A stretch of 11,294 nt of DNA from an uncultured Mesorhizobium sp. (GCA_950071955.1 CATMOC010000070.1:1-11294); one strand, 5' to 3'; shown: positions 1 to 6,604, numbered from the stretch's first letter. The notes: generated from the sequence alone by a model not told the origin. Program-made: numbers and translations.

Positions 1-189
1 TTGCCTGTCCGCGGCGCTGCGGATGACGTGCTCCGCGATGCCACTCAACCAGAGGAAGAAGGAGCCTTCTTTGTGCCACGTGAACGTCCCGATGGAGCGA
101 AAGGCGCGCAGGAGCGTGTCCTGAAGGATGTCCTCGAGCTCCACGTTGGCGCGCAGCCGGCCACCGAGACGGGCGCCGATCAGTTCTTC
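1..189 (-). pseudogene. ECF-type RNA polymerase sigma factor, region 2 fragment
   Basis: Reading the minus strand from about base 240 down to base 1 gives 80 codons without a stop, exactly antisense to the P450 frame. From about base 189 the protein is a clear sigma-70 region 2: a GARLGGRLRANV stretch, then LEDILQDTLLRAFRSI (core-binding and -10 recognition helices, corresponding to the family's D-x-V-Q-E-T-F-L-x-A pattern), then a GSFFLWLSGIAEHVIR stretch matching the family's GSFRAWLxxIAxNxIRD. The fragment runs off the window at base 1, so regions 3-4 are not seen, and no start is visible because the P450 sequence cuts in at roughly 175-240. This sigma type, with an RLG-x-RLR-x-x-V lead-in, is common in Planctomycetes, Acidobacteria and myxobacteria, unlike the rest of the window. 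It could be a real gene truncated by rearrangement or one side of a chimeric assembly. Confidence 0.75.
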
Positions 190-747
190 CAGGCCGAAGC
201 CGCCGGCGACCTGCCGAAAGGCTTCGCGCCCAGCGTAACGCGGGCGCTGGTTCGCGGCGGGATGGACACGACCATGAGCGGCATGACCGGCGCGCTGCGC
301 CTGCTCGCGCAGCATCCGGACCAGTGGCAGGTGGTGGAGGACAACCCCGCGCGCATCCGTTTCGTCTTCGACGAAGCGCTGCGATACGAGGCGCCGACCC
401 ACATCGTCTACCGCACCACGATCGACGATTGCGAACTGTCCGGCTACGCGTTGAAGGGCGATACGAAGATCGCCTATTTGCCCGGAGCGGCCAACCGCGA
501 CCCCCGCAAGTGGGACGATCCGGACAGGTTCGACGTCATGCGCGATACGGCGAACGTCCACATGTCGTTCGGCGCGGATCGCCACAACTGCATCGGCCAG
601 AACGTCGCGCGGATGGAGGCCGAGGTGATGCTGCGGGAACTCTTCAAGCGCGTGAAGCGGCTTGAGCCAGCCGGCGATCCGCACTACCTGATTCACAACC
701 AGCTCATCACCATCGACCGCCTGCCATTGCGTGCAATGCCGCGCTGA
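1..747 (+). CDS. Cytochrome P450, C-terminal part (5' end lost or replaced)
   Basis: Heme-thiolate monooxygenase that would hydroxylate an organic substrate with electrons from a ferredoxin. The frame is open from base 1 (248 residues), but only about residue 64 onward looks like P450. Visible are the I-helix GGMDTT (86-91, proton-delivery acid-Thr pair), the ExxR motif E125-ALR128, WDDPDRFDVMR (171-181) and the heme loop FGADRHNCIG (190-199) with ligand Cys197. Bacterial P450s are about 400 residues, so roughly the N-terminal half is missing. The preceding ~190 bases are the antisense of a sigma factor, so the TTG at base 1 is not a credible start and the protein is probably not functional as read. 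It ends 64 bases before the next SDR on the same strand, suggesting one operon. The I-helix and heme loop resemble CYP199/CYP110-like bacterial class I P450s, but I do not assign a subfamily. Confidence 0.85.
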   Translation: MPVRGAADDVLRDATQPEEEGAFFVPRERPDGAKGAQERVLKDVLELHVGAQPATETGADQFFQAEAAGDLPKGFAPSVTRALVRGGMDTTMSGMTGALRLLAQHPDQWQVVEDNPARIRFVFDEALRYEAPTHIVYRTTIDDCELSGYALKGDTKIAYLPGAANRDPRKWDDPDRFDVMRDTANVHMSFGADRHNCIGQNVARMEAEVMLRELFKRVKRLEPAGDPHYLIHNQLITIDRLPLRAMPR

Positions 748-811
748 TCCCGCCCGCCAGCGTTCGTCCTTACGTACGGATCGTGCCGGGCGACATTCGA
801 GGAGGCATCGA

Positions 812-1615
812 ATGCCGCAGCGTTTCGAAGGACGTTCCGTCATCGTCACAGGGGCGGGCGCCGGCATTGGCAAGGCCATCACGGAACGACTGCTCACTGA
901 GGGCGCCGCCGTGCTCGCGGTCGACAAGGTGCCGGACGGCCTCCGCACCCTGCCCACGAGCGACAGGCTGGTCACCCACAATCAGGACGTAACGGAGGAA
1001 GATGCCCCGCGCATGATCGTCGATCTCTGCCTGCGGCACTTCGGAAAGATCCATGTCCTCGTGAACAATGCCGGCGTTGGGGCGGCGCCTCGCCTGCACG
1101 ACACGAGCGACGCCGACTTCGACCGCTATATCGACATCAATCTGCGCAGCATGTTCCGCCTCTCCCGCGAGGCGTTGCCGCATCTCAAGCGCACCCGGGG
1201 TAACGTCCTCAACATCGCGTCGGTGATGGGAACCCACGGGATGGCGACACAGGCCCCCTACGCGGCGGCGAAGGGAGGCGTGGTGGCCTTCACGCGCCAG
1301 TTCGCAGCGGAGTACGGGCCGGAGGGAGTCAGAGCCAACGCGATCGCGCCGGGCATGATCCTGACGCCAGGCACGGCGGGACGGTTCGCGACGGGCGCCT
1401 ATCAGGCGCGGCTGATCGGCGTGACGCCGCTCCAGCGATATGGGTCTGCTGAAGAACTTGCTTCGGCGGCAGTGTTCTTCTGCAGCGACGACGCGAGCTA
1501 CGTGACGGGCCAGATCCTGGCCGTGGACGGCGGCGCGTCCTCGAGCATCTTCATCAGCGACCCGATCGCGGACCTGTGGGCCGAAAAATACGACGCCGAA
1601 CATTCTTCCGCATAA
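812..1615 (+). CDS. SDR family NAD(P)-dependent oxidoreductase (267 aa)
   Basis: Classical short-chain dehydrogenase/reductase, a cytosolic enzyme that interconverts an alcohol and a ketone. It has the Rossmann motif TGAGAGIG (13-20), Asp38 after strand beta-2 (favours NAD over NADP), NNAG (85-88), catalytic Ser137, Tyr150 and Lys154 (YAAAK), and a C-terminal VDGG typical of classical SDRs. Length is normal. I chose the ATG at 812 because GGAGG lies at 801-805 with six bases of spacing and because the SDR fold starts immediately. The open frame reaches back to 731, but those extra residues are Arg-rich and unlike SDRs. It follows the P450 fragment by 64 bases and precedes the EthD gene by 103 bases, so it may oxidise the alcohol that the P450 would make. 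The substrate is unknown. Confidence 0.93.
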   Translation: MPQRFEGRSVIVTGAGAGIGKAITERLLTEGAAVLAVDKVPDGLRTLPTSDRLVTHNQDVTEEDAPRMIVDLCLRHFGKIHVLVNNAGVGAAPRLHDTSDADFDRYIDINLRSMFRLSREALPHLKRTRGNVLNIASVMGTHGMATQAPYAAAKGGVVAFTRQFAAEYGPEGVRANAIAPGMILTPGTAGRFATGAYQARLIGVTPLQRYGSAEELASAAVFFCSDDASYVTGQILAVDGGASSSIFISDPIADLWAEKYDAEHSSA

Positions 1616-1640
1616 AAGCCAACGCCTGCGCGGAGACCGC

Positions 1641-1669
1641 CCATGTCCCCAGCTGCGGGACCGACATGG
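1641..1669. promoter_or_regulatory. Inverted repeat between SDR and EthD genes
   Basis: CCATGTC (1641-1647) and GACATGG (1663-1669) are perfect 7-base inverted arms separated by 15 bases. Inside the spacer CCC (1648-1650) can also pair with GGG (1657-1659). It sits after the SDR stop and 50 bases before the EthD start. No T-tract follows, so it is not a standard terminator. It may be an operator or an mRNA hairpin between the two genes. Function is inferred only from symmetry. Confidence 0.3.
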
Positions 1670-1718
1670 CGATATCCGGGGATTACACCGACCTTCATCC
1701 ACATTCAAAGAGGAAGCC

Positions 1719-2090
1719 ATGCTGATCACACTCGGATTCTACAAGCGCAAGCCGGGCCTGAGCGTCGAGGAGTTCCGGCACATCTGGTCGGTCGAATACG
1801 GCACTCTCTACCGGACCCGCCCCGAGATCACGAAGTACCTCAGACGCTACGTCCAGCACCGCCTGTCGCCGCAGACGGACTGGCCATCGCAGTTCGTCGG
1901 CTTCGACGGATTTTCCGAAGCCTGGTTCGACAGTGCCGAGGACCGCAAGGCCATGCAGGCGCTGCCCTTCTACAAGGAGGTGCTGGCGCCGAAGATGGCC
2001 GAGTTCCTCGACCTCGAGAACTCGAAATTCGCCGCCTATGACGATCAGGTCTATCAGGTGGGCGGCGAGCCGCCGCTTCATTCCGACTGA
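1719..2090 (+). CDS. EthD domain-containing protein (123 aa)
   Basis: Small dimeric alpha+beta-barrel (ferredoxin-like) protein of the EthD family. It has an MLITLGFYKRKPGLSVEEF opening, the F-R-x-x-W segment (19-23), a FDGFSEAWF strand (62-70, the family's xDGxxExWF signature) and a YKEVLAPKMAEFLD helix. Length is typical. The start at 1719 follows an AGAGGA site with proper spacing. The founding member is EthD of the ethyl tert-butyl ether P450 operon (eth) in Rhodococcus and Gordonia. The family also includes methylmuconolactone isomerase-like and polyketide cyclase-like proteins, so the exact role is open. Its position downstream of a P450 fragment and an SDR echoes the eth arrangement but does not prove the same substrate. 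It is the last + strand gene before a convergent junction. Confidence 0.85.
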   Translation: MLITLGFYKRKPGLSVEEFRHIWSVEYGTLYRTRPEITKYLRRYVQHRLSPQTDWPSQFVGFDGFSEAWFDSAEDRKAMQALPFYKEVLAPKMAEFLDLENSKFAAYDDQVYQVGGEPPLHSD

Positions 2091-2099
2091 GCGCGTGTG

Positions 2100-2135
2100 G
2101 CCGGTGCCGGCTTCCGCGCGGAAAGGTGCCGGCCG
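2100..2135. terminator. Possible bidirectional hairpin in convergent gap
   Basis: The 128-base gap between the EthD stop (2090) and the stop of the opposite-strand oxidoreductase (2219) contains a perfect 12-base palindrome TTCCGCGCGGAA at 2112-2123. It is flanked by GCCGGC on the left and by AGGTGCCGGC on the right, which can extend the stem with a small bulge. There is no T-run on either side, so this is at most a weak or Rho-assisted terminator. The location between two converging transcripts is the main support. Confidence 0.3.
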
Positions 2136-2218
2136 CCGGATAGTCGTGACTTCATGCAGACGGCGCGGCGGCAGCCCTGGACCAGGTGCCCGCGCCGCCG
2201 TGCAGTTGGACGTTCGCC

Positions 2219-3226
2219 TCAGCCGGCTGCGGGGTCGAGGATGATCGATCCGGAGAAGCTGCCGGCCTCGACGGCCTCGTGCGCGCTCGCAGCATCGGAG
2301 AGCGGGTAGCTCTTGTGGATGTTCACCCTGATCGCGTCGCCGCGGACCAGTTCGAACAGCCGCGAGGCGACGTTCCGGAAAGACGCAGTGTCCTGGATGT
2401 GACCGGTCACGCCCACCCGGCAGATGGACAGCGACCTGATCGCCAGCATCATCACGTCGATCGGCGGGACGCTGCCGGAGGCATTGCCGTAGTTCACGGC
2501 TTTGCCGAGCTGCTTCAGGCAGCGCAGCGAAGGAACGAACGTGTCCTTCCCGACCCCGTCGAAGACGGCGGACACGCCTCCGGGTGCGATCCGCCGCACC
2601 TCTTCCACGAAATCCGTCTCGCGGTAGAGGATCGTGTGATCGCAGCCGAGTTCCGACGCGATCGTCGCCTTCTCGCGCGACCCGACGGTGCCGATGACGG
2701 TCGCGCCGAGGTGCTTGGACCACTGGCACAGGATCGAACCGACACCCGCGGCCGCGGTGTGGATCAGGATCGTGTCGCCGGGAGCCGGCGTGAAGACGCT
2801 GTTGATGATCAGCGATGCGGTGCACCCCTTGAGCAGGACGGCCGCGGCCTGCTGGTCCGATACTCCGTCGGGTATCGCCACCAGCCGCGACGCGGGAACG
2901 TTGCGCCGCTGCGCATAGGCGCCGGTGTCCTCGTAGAACTGCCCCAGCATTCCCGCATAGGCGACGCGGTCGCCCGGCTTGAAGTCCGAGACGCCTTCGC
3001 CAAGGCTTTCGACCACGCCCGCAGCCTCGTTGCCCAGTCCCAGCGGGAAGGGCGGATTGTGATTGGGATAGAAGCCGCCGCGCCGAACGTTGATGTCGGA
3101 GAAATTCACGCCGATTGCGGTGTGGCGCACCGTGACATGTCCGGGCGCCGGATCCGAGATCGGCGCGTCCTCCCATTTCATCTCCTCGATGCCGCCATGC
3201 GCATGGATGCGGATCGCCTTGTTCAT
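2219..3226 (-). CDS. Zinc-independent quinone oxidoreductase-like MDR (335 aa)
   Basis: Medium-chain dehydrogenase/reductase of the quinone oxidoreductase (zeta-crystallin) type. It would reduce a quinone or an alpha,beta-unsaturated carbonyl with NADPH. It has the GroES-like N domain with NFSDINVRRG (42-50, the N-x-x-D-x-x-x-R-x-G signature), PFPLGLGNEAAGVV (59-72), a PGDRVAY segment, the cofactor-binding AAAGVGS (158-164), and FDGVG (222-226). The cysteine and histidine zinc ligands of alcohol dehydrogenases are absent, as expected. Length is typical of the family. The ATG at 3226 is preceded by AGAGGA. Fifty-six bases separate it from the upstream SDR stop at 3283, so the two are likely co-transcribed and may act in sequence: SDR oxidation to an enone, then reduction of the double bond. 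That order is inferred. Confidence 0.92.
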   Translation of the reverse strand: MNKAIRIHAHGGIEEMKWEDAPISDPAPGHVTVRHTAIGVNFSDINVRRGGFYPNHNPPFPLGLGNEAAGVVESLGEGVSDFKPGDRVAYAGMLGQFYEDTGAYAQRRNVPASRLVAIPDGVSDQQAAAVLLKGCTASLIINSVFTPAPGDTILIHTAAAGVGSILCQWSKHLGATVIGTVGSREKATIASELGCDHTILYRETDFVEEVRRIAPGGVSAVFDGVGKDTFVPSLRCLKQLGKAVNYGNASGSVPPIDVMMLAIRSLSICRVGVTGHIQDTASFRNVASRLFELVRGDAIRVNIHKSYPLSDAASAHEAVEAGSFSGSIILDPAAG

Positions 3227-3282
3227 CCCGTTCGTTTCCTCTCGGATATCTCGTCCCGGATGCACGGCGGCCGGCGCCGCCG

Positions 3283-4134
3283 TCAGCTCGCCGCCTTGAA
3301 GGTCGCCACGGCATCCGAGACGGTGCCGAGCTGCCCGCTGGCCGAGCCTTGGCTGTTGCGGTGCAGTGTGAGGCCGCCATCCACTGGAAGTGCCACACCG
3401 GTGACGAAGGTCGCCTCTTCCGAGGCGAGGAAGAGCGCCGCATCGGCGATGTTGCGGGGATCGCCGACCTGAGGCAGAGCCTGCATGCCGGCGAAGCGCT
3501 GGAGATCGAGGCCCATGCGGTCGCCCATCTCGGCGTCGCCGCCCACATGACCGCTCCAGATCGAAGTCGGGAAAGCGCCCGGGACGATGATGTTGACCCG
3601 GATCCGGTCGGGTCCGAGCGCGAGCGCCGCATAGCGCCCGGCGGAGATCACGCCGGCCTTGGCCACCGTGTAGGCATAGGGCCCGGAACCGCCGAGCGAT
3701 ACGGCGGCCGCCGACGAGGTGAGAATGATCGAACCCTTGCCGCGCTTCCTCATCGGCTCGATCGAATGCTTGATCGTCAGCATCGTGCTGCGCAGGAGGA
3801 GGTTGAACGTGTCGTCCCACCCCTCGGTGGTGATGGAGGCGAGGTCGGAATTGTCTCCGACGGCTCCAGCGTTGTGATACATCACGTCGAGCCCGCCGAA
3901 GGTCTCGACCGCGGCGGAGACAGCCGCGACGATGTCGGCCTCATCACGGACATCGCAAGCGACGAAGCGCAGTCGGCCCGGATACTGCTTTTCCAGTTCC
4001 CTGCCCTTCCCGGCCTGGATGTCGGCGACGGGGGCGCTGGCGCCTTCCTCGATGAAGCGATGCGTCGATGCCAGACCCATCCCCGAAACGCCACCCGTGA
4101 TGATGGCGACCTTGTCCTGCAGCCTGCCCGGCAT
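3283..4134 (-). CDS. SDR family oxidoreductase with C-terminal extension (283 aa)
   Basis: Classical SDR alcohol/ketone oxidoreductase. TGGVSGMG (13-20) is the nucleotide motif and Asp38 suggests NAD. The NAG motif appears as YHNAG (86-90). Catalytic residues are Ser141, Tyr155 and Lys159 (YTVAK). VDGG at 251-254 would normally lie close to the end, but about 29 more residues follow (251-283), so the protein has an unusual tail. The ATG at 4134 is preceded by GGGGAGAG about seven bases away. The frame extends upstream to 4197, but those residues are not SDR-like. It is the first gene of the minus-strand pair with the quinone oxidoreductase and is divergent from the alpha/beta hydrolase at 4387. 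Members of this subgroup are often called 3-alpha or 20-beta hydroxysteroid dehydrogenase, but the substrate cannot be read here. Confidence 0.92.
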   Translation of the reverse strand: MPGRLQDKVAIITGGVSGMGLASTHRFIEEGASAPVADIQAGKGRELEKQYPGRLRFVACDVRDEADIVAAVSAAVETFGGLDVMYHNAGAVGDNSDLASITTEGWDDTFNLLLRSTMLTIKHSIEPMRKRGKGSIILTSSAAAVSLGGSGPYAYTVAKAGVISAGRYAALALGPDRIRVNIIVPGAFPTSIWSGHVGGDAEMGDRMGLDLQRFAGMQALPQVGDPRNIADAALFLASEEATFVTGVALPVDGGLTLHRNSQGSASGQLGTVSDAVATFKAAS

Positions 4135-4386
4135 CGAATGCTCTCCCCTGCGAAAACCCTTGAGATCAGCGGGCGCCGAACGCGCCCGCAACTGCATCTC
4201 ACACTAAGCACGCTTGCGGCCGGTCGTGTCCCATCGGCTGGGGGCACCGCCCGGCGGATCCGAAGACCGCCCGCGTCACTGGCCCGGGTGACCCCACGGC
4301 ACCGGATCACGGCCCATTGTAGATATCCCGAGGCAGGCGTCGCAGATGCTGTCGCGCGGGTTCGCCGCCATGAGAGGGAGGTCTGG
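4135..4386. promoter_or_regulatory. Divergent intergenic region
   Basis: This 252-base gap separates the minus-strand SDR/MDR pair from the + strand hydrolase and must hold both promoters if they are independent. It contains a perfect inverted repeat at 4169-4189 (listed separately) and a weaker one, GTCAC (4275-4279) with GTGAC (4288-4292). I could not find a convincing -35/-10 pair. A TAGATA at 4320-4325 is the closest -10-like sequence for the hydrolase, without a good -35. Confidence 0.4.
4169..4189. promoter_or_regulatory. Perfect inverted repeat upstream of SDR (operator candidate)
   Basis: GCGGGCGC (4169-4176) and GCGCCCGC (4182-4189) are perfect 8-base arms with a 5-base spacer CGAAC. 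The site lies 35-55 bases upstream of the SDR start at 4134. It could be a repressor operator or a strong hairpin in the 5' leader of the minus-strand transcript. Arms made only of G and C arise more easily by chance in such GC-rich DNA, so confidence is limited. Confidence 0.35.
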
Positions 4387-5238
4387 ATGCGTCATGGTTT
4401 CGTGGACAGCGGTGCTGGGCAACTGCATTACGTCGAGGCCGGCAAGGGGCCGCCGCTGCTGCTCATTCCTCACGCCGGACGGTCGTCGCGCATGTACCGC
4501 GATCTGATCGGGGAACTTTCCTCCGATTTCCGAGTCGTCTCGATCGATGTGCCCGGAACCGGCGCATCGGCGCCGCTTCCCGCCGGAGAGCACGGTATCG
4601 CCGAAATCGCCGACTGGCTGGTCGAGGGGCTCGACGCCCTCGGCCTCCAGTCCCTGGACATCTTCGGGCTGCACGGCGGCAACAAGCTCGGCGGTTCGAT
4701 CGCCGGGCGCCATCCGTCGCGCGTCCACAAATTCGTCTACGCCGGTCAATCGCACAGCATCATCCCGGACAAGGCGCGGCGCGACGAAATCTTCCGCAAG
4801 ACCCCATCGATCCGCTCGATCATCGAAAGGGCCGACCGGCCGCTCCCCTTCTGGGCGGGACAGTTCCGCGAGATGGCCGACATCTGGTGGGACGAGGCGA
4901 CGCTCGCGGATCTCGACGATCCGGCGGCGCGCCGTGTGGCGGTGGAGCGGGTTCTCGACGGACTGCAGGCCTTCATGGACCGGCCGCAATTCTATCGCGC
5001 CGCCTTCGCCTACGACATGAAAGGAGACCTTGCCCTGATCAGGGCGCCGACGCTCATCCTCGAACTGACGACGCCAAAGGAGGATCGGGAAGTCGGGCGG
5101 CAGGGCGATGCGTTGCTCGGCATCATCCCGAACGCCACGCTCGAGACCCTGGAAAGCCCCGACGTCTACGCGGTCACGCTGGAGGACCGCGCGGCGGAGG
5201 TCGCCGGTATCCTTCGACGGTTCCTGCTCGGGGAGTGA
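4387..5238 (+). CDS. Alpha/beta hydrolase-fold protein with non-canonical nucleophile (283 aa)
   Basis: Alpha/beta hydrolase fold. PPLLLIPHAG (22-31) is the strand 3/oxyanion segment and FRVVSIDVPGTGASAP (48-63) matches the D-x-x-G-x-G-x-S turn. The nucleophile elbow reads G94-L95-H96-G97-G98, so His sits where Ser, Asp or Cys is expected. The segment LESPDVYAVTLEDRAAEVAG (255-274), where the catalytic His usually precedes a LEDP-like motif, has no His. A cap region lies at about 130-215. I recall alpha/beta hydrolases with G-x-H-T-G elbows, so this may be a known branch with altered or lost chemistry rather than a decayed gene. The frame is intact. The ATG at 4387 follows GGGAGG (4376-4381). 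It stands alone between a divergent and a convergent neighbour. Confidence 0.85.
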   Translation: MRHGFVDSGAGQLHYVEAGKGPPLLLIPHAGRSSRMYRDLIGELSSDFRVVSIDVPGTGASAPLPAGEHGIAEIADWLVEGLDALGLQSLDIFGLHGGNKLGGSIAGRHPSRVHKFVYAGQSHSIIPDKARRDEIFRKTPSIRSIIERADRPLPFWAGQFREMADIWWDEATLADLDDPAARRVAVERVLDGLQAFMDRPQFYRAAFAYDMKGDLALIRAPTLILELTTPKEDREVGRQGDALLGIIPNATLETLESPDVYAVTLEDRAAEVAGILRRFLLGE

Positions 5239-5276
5239 CACCGGAACGTGCACGCTCCGCACAAATCTAGCGACAA

Positions 5277-5290
5277 TCGCCGAAGGGCGA
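5277..5290. terminator. Small hairpin in convergent gap
   Basis: TCGCC (5277-5281) and GGCGA (5286-5290) form a perfect 5-base stem with a GAAG loop (CTTC on the other strand), lying in the 58-base gap between two converging genes. CTAG tetramers on both sides (5267-5270 and 5297-5300) could add pairs. The second of these overlaps the stop codon of the minus-strand gene. No T-tract is present. A bidirectional terminator is plausible from position, but the stem is short. Confidence 0.3.
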
Positions 5291-5296
5291 AGGATT

Positions 5297-6478
5297 CTAG
5301 CTGACGGTGATCGTCGGGAGCACCGTGCTGGCGTAACGCGACACCATGTCGTCGTCGAGTTCGACGCCGAGCCCCGGCCCCTTGGGCGAATGCAGCGTGC
5401 CGTTCTCGATCACGAAGCCGGGGTCCTTCACGATGTCGTCGCTGATGGATTTCGTATCGGTGGTATCGTGCAGATAGAGGAACAGGCCGAGTTCGTCGTT
5501 GAAGCGCGGCGATTTCCTGCGCGAGACCGCGAAATGCGCGCCGACGGCCGCCGCGATCGTGTTGCCCTGGTTGCAGATCTGGTAGTCGGAATGGGAGACG
5601 TCCATCAGGTCCGCCCACTTCACCGCGCGGTGCATGCCTCCAACCCGGCAGATCAGACAATGGGCGCCGTCATAGGCGCCGGCCACGATACTGGAATAGG
5701 CTTCCGCGACCGACATCGCGCCATGGTCGGCGAAAATCGGCACATCGCATTTGGCGCGCAGCTGGACATGTCCCTTTACGTCGTAGGCCGTCAGCGGCTG
5801 CTCGACGAAATTGAGGTCGTACTCGTCCAGCATTCTGATCGTCTTGAGCGCCCCCGTGAGATTGTAGGCCATGCCCATGTCGACGCCGATGGGCACGTCC
5901 GGTCCGAGCACGTCGCGCGCTGCGCTGAAGCGGGCGATCGCATTCTTCGGATCGGCGTTGACGTGCAGCTTGATCGATTTGAAGCCGGCGTCGATGTAGC
6001 GCCTGGCCTCCTCGGCAGCCTCTTCCGGTGTCGGCAGGAAACTCTGGATATGCTCGAGCGGAATCCGTTCGCGCTGCATGCCCCCGAGGAACTCGTACAC
6101 CGGCACGCCGAGGATCTTGCCCTTGAGATCGTAGAGCGCGCAGTCAAAGGTGCCCAGCACGTACCAGTTCTCACTGTACCAGCCGCTGATGCTCTGCTCC
6201 AGCCGGTTCAGGAGATGGTGCGTCCGGCGGGGGTCCTCGCCGATCAGTATCTTCGCCATGTCCTTCATGAGAACCATCGCGCCCTCGCGGGACACTCCCG
6301 ACTTGAGAAGGGGCGAATCCGGATAGCTGTAGGAGCTTCCAAGACCGACGTGTCCCTCGTCGGTGTGGATCTTCATCAGGATGAAGTTGTTGGTCGCGGG
6401 CGTGGGGCCGGTGGCGAAGATCAGCCGGCCCTTGTGAGGCTGATCCAACGCGATGATCTCGACGCTCGTGATCTTCAT
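5297..6478 (-). CDS. Enolase-superfamily (mandelate racemase/muconate lactonizing-like) protein (393 aa)
   Basis: Members abstract a proton next to a carboxylate, held by Mg2+, for racemisation, dehydration or cycloisomerisation. The N-terminal capping domain spans about 1-125, ending in FDCALYDLKGK (111-121), then a TIM barrel. On strand 2 is K170-L-H172 (KxH rather than the usual KxK). Likely metal ligands are Asp200 (GVDMG), Glu226 (FVEQP) and Asp251 (FADHG). Strand 6 reads LICRVGG (275-281), where the catalytic Lys or Asp position before R-V-G-G is Leu. The strand 7 His of mandelate racemases aligns with Cys302. Glu329 lies in the FNDELG segment and GPGLGVELD (367-375) closes the barrel. 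Length is normal. AGGAGGAG lies seven bases before the ATG at 6478. It is divergent from the SDR at 6605. Acid-sugar dehydratase or lactonizing activity cannot be told apart. Confidence 0.9.
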   Translation of the reverse strand: MKITSVEIIALDQPHKGRLIFATGPTPATNNFILMKIHTDEGHVGLGSSYSYPDSPLLKSGVSREGAMVLMKDMAKILIGEDPRRTHHLLNRLEQSISGWYSENWYVLGTFDCALYDLKGKILGVPVYEFLGGMQRERIPLEHIQSFLPTPEEAAEEARRYIDAGFKSIKLHVNADPKNAIARFSAARDVLGPDVPIGVDMGMAYNLTGALKTIRMLDEYDLNFVEQPLTAYDVKGHVQLRAKCDVPIFADHGAMSVAEAYSSIVAGAYDGAHCLICRVGGMHRAVKWADLMDVSHSDYQICNQGNTIAAAVGAHFAVSRRKSPRFNDELGLFLYLHDTTDTKSISDDIVKDPGFVIENGTLHSPKGPGLGVELDDDMVSRYASTVLPTITVS

Positions 6479-6604
6479 TCGAAAGCTCCTCCTGCCCTGA
6501 ACCGGATAGACCACGGGGCCAATGCAGCACGCCCCTTGCCTTGGGGACATGCCGAACCTCCCAAAGGAGCATTCTTCGGTCGAAGAAATCGGCGGAGGAG
6601 AATC
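6479..6604. promoter_or_regulatory. Divergent promoter region between enolase-family gene and SDR
   Basis: A 126-base gap between two outward-facing genes, with strong ribosome binding sites at both ends (AGGAGGAG on the minus side, GGAGGAG at 6594-6600 on the plus side). It contains the palindrome at 6572-6587 and a second pair GGGGC (6515-6519)/GCCCC (6531-6535). I could not identify firm -35/-10 boxes. Shared regulation of the two genes is inferred from layout. Confidence 0.4.
6572..6587. promoter_or_regulatory. Perfect 16-base palindrome upstream of SDR (operator candidate)
   Basis: TTCTTCG (6572-6578) and CGAAGAA (6581-6587) are perfect 7-base inverted arms with a 2-base centre. Unlike its surroundings the arms are AT-containing, which makes chance less likely. 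It ends 17 bases before the SDR ATG at 6605, just upstream of the GGAGGAG site. The size fits a dimeric TetR, GntR or MarR-type repressor site. As RNA it would be a 6-base stem with a 4-base loop. No regulator gene is in the window. Confidence 0.45.

Noticed and set aside
2186..3472. 428-codon + strand open frame
   Set aside because: Antisense to the quinone oxidoreductase-like gene, with no ribosome site and no recognisable motif.
1695..3632. 645-codon open frame on the minus strand
   Set aside because: It runs antisense to the EthD gene and out of frame through the MDR gene, is Arg/Pro-rich, and has no family resemblance. It is a high-GC shadow of the real genes.
4275..4292. GTCAC/GTGAC inverted repeat in divergent spacer
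   Set aside because: Only 5-base arms with an 8-base spacer; expected by chance in GC-rich DNA, so not listed as an operator.
3349..4386. Long N-terminal extension of the alpha/beta hydrolase frame
   Set aside because: The extension is the antisense of the SDR at 3283-4134. The hydrolase fold and a ribosome site begin at 4387.
5108..6604. Long N-terminal extension of the SDR frame at 6605
   Set aside because: It is antisense to the enolase-family gene. The SDR fold and GGAGGAG site define the start at 6605.
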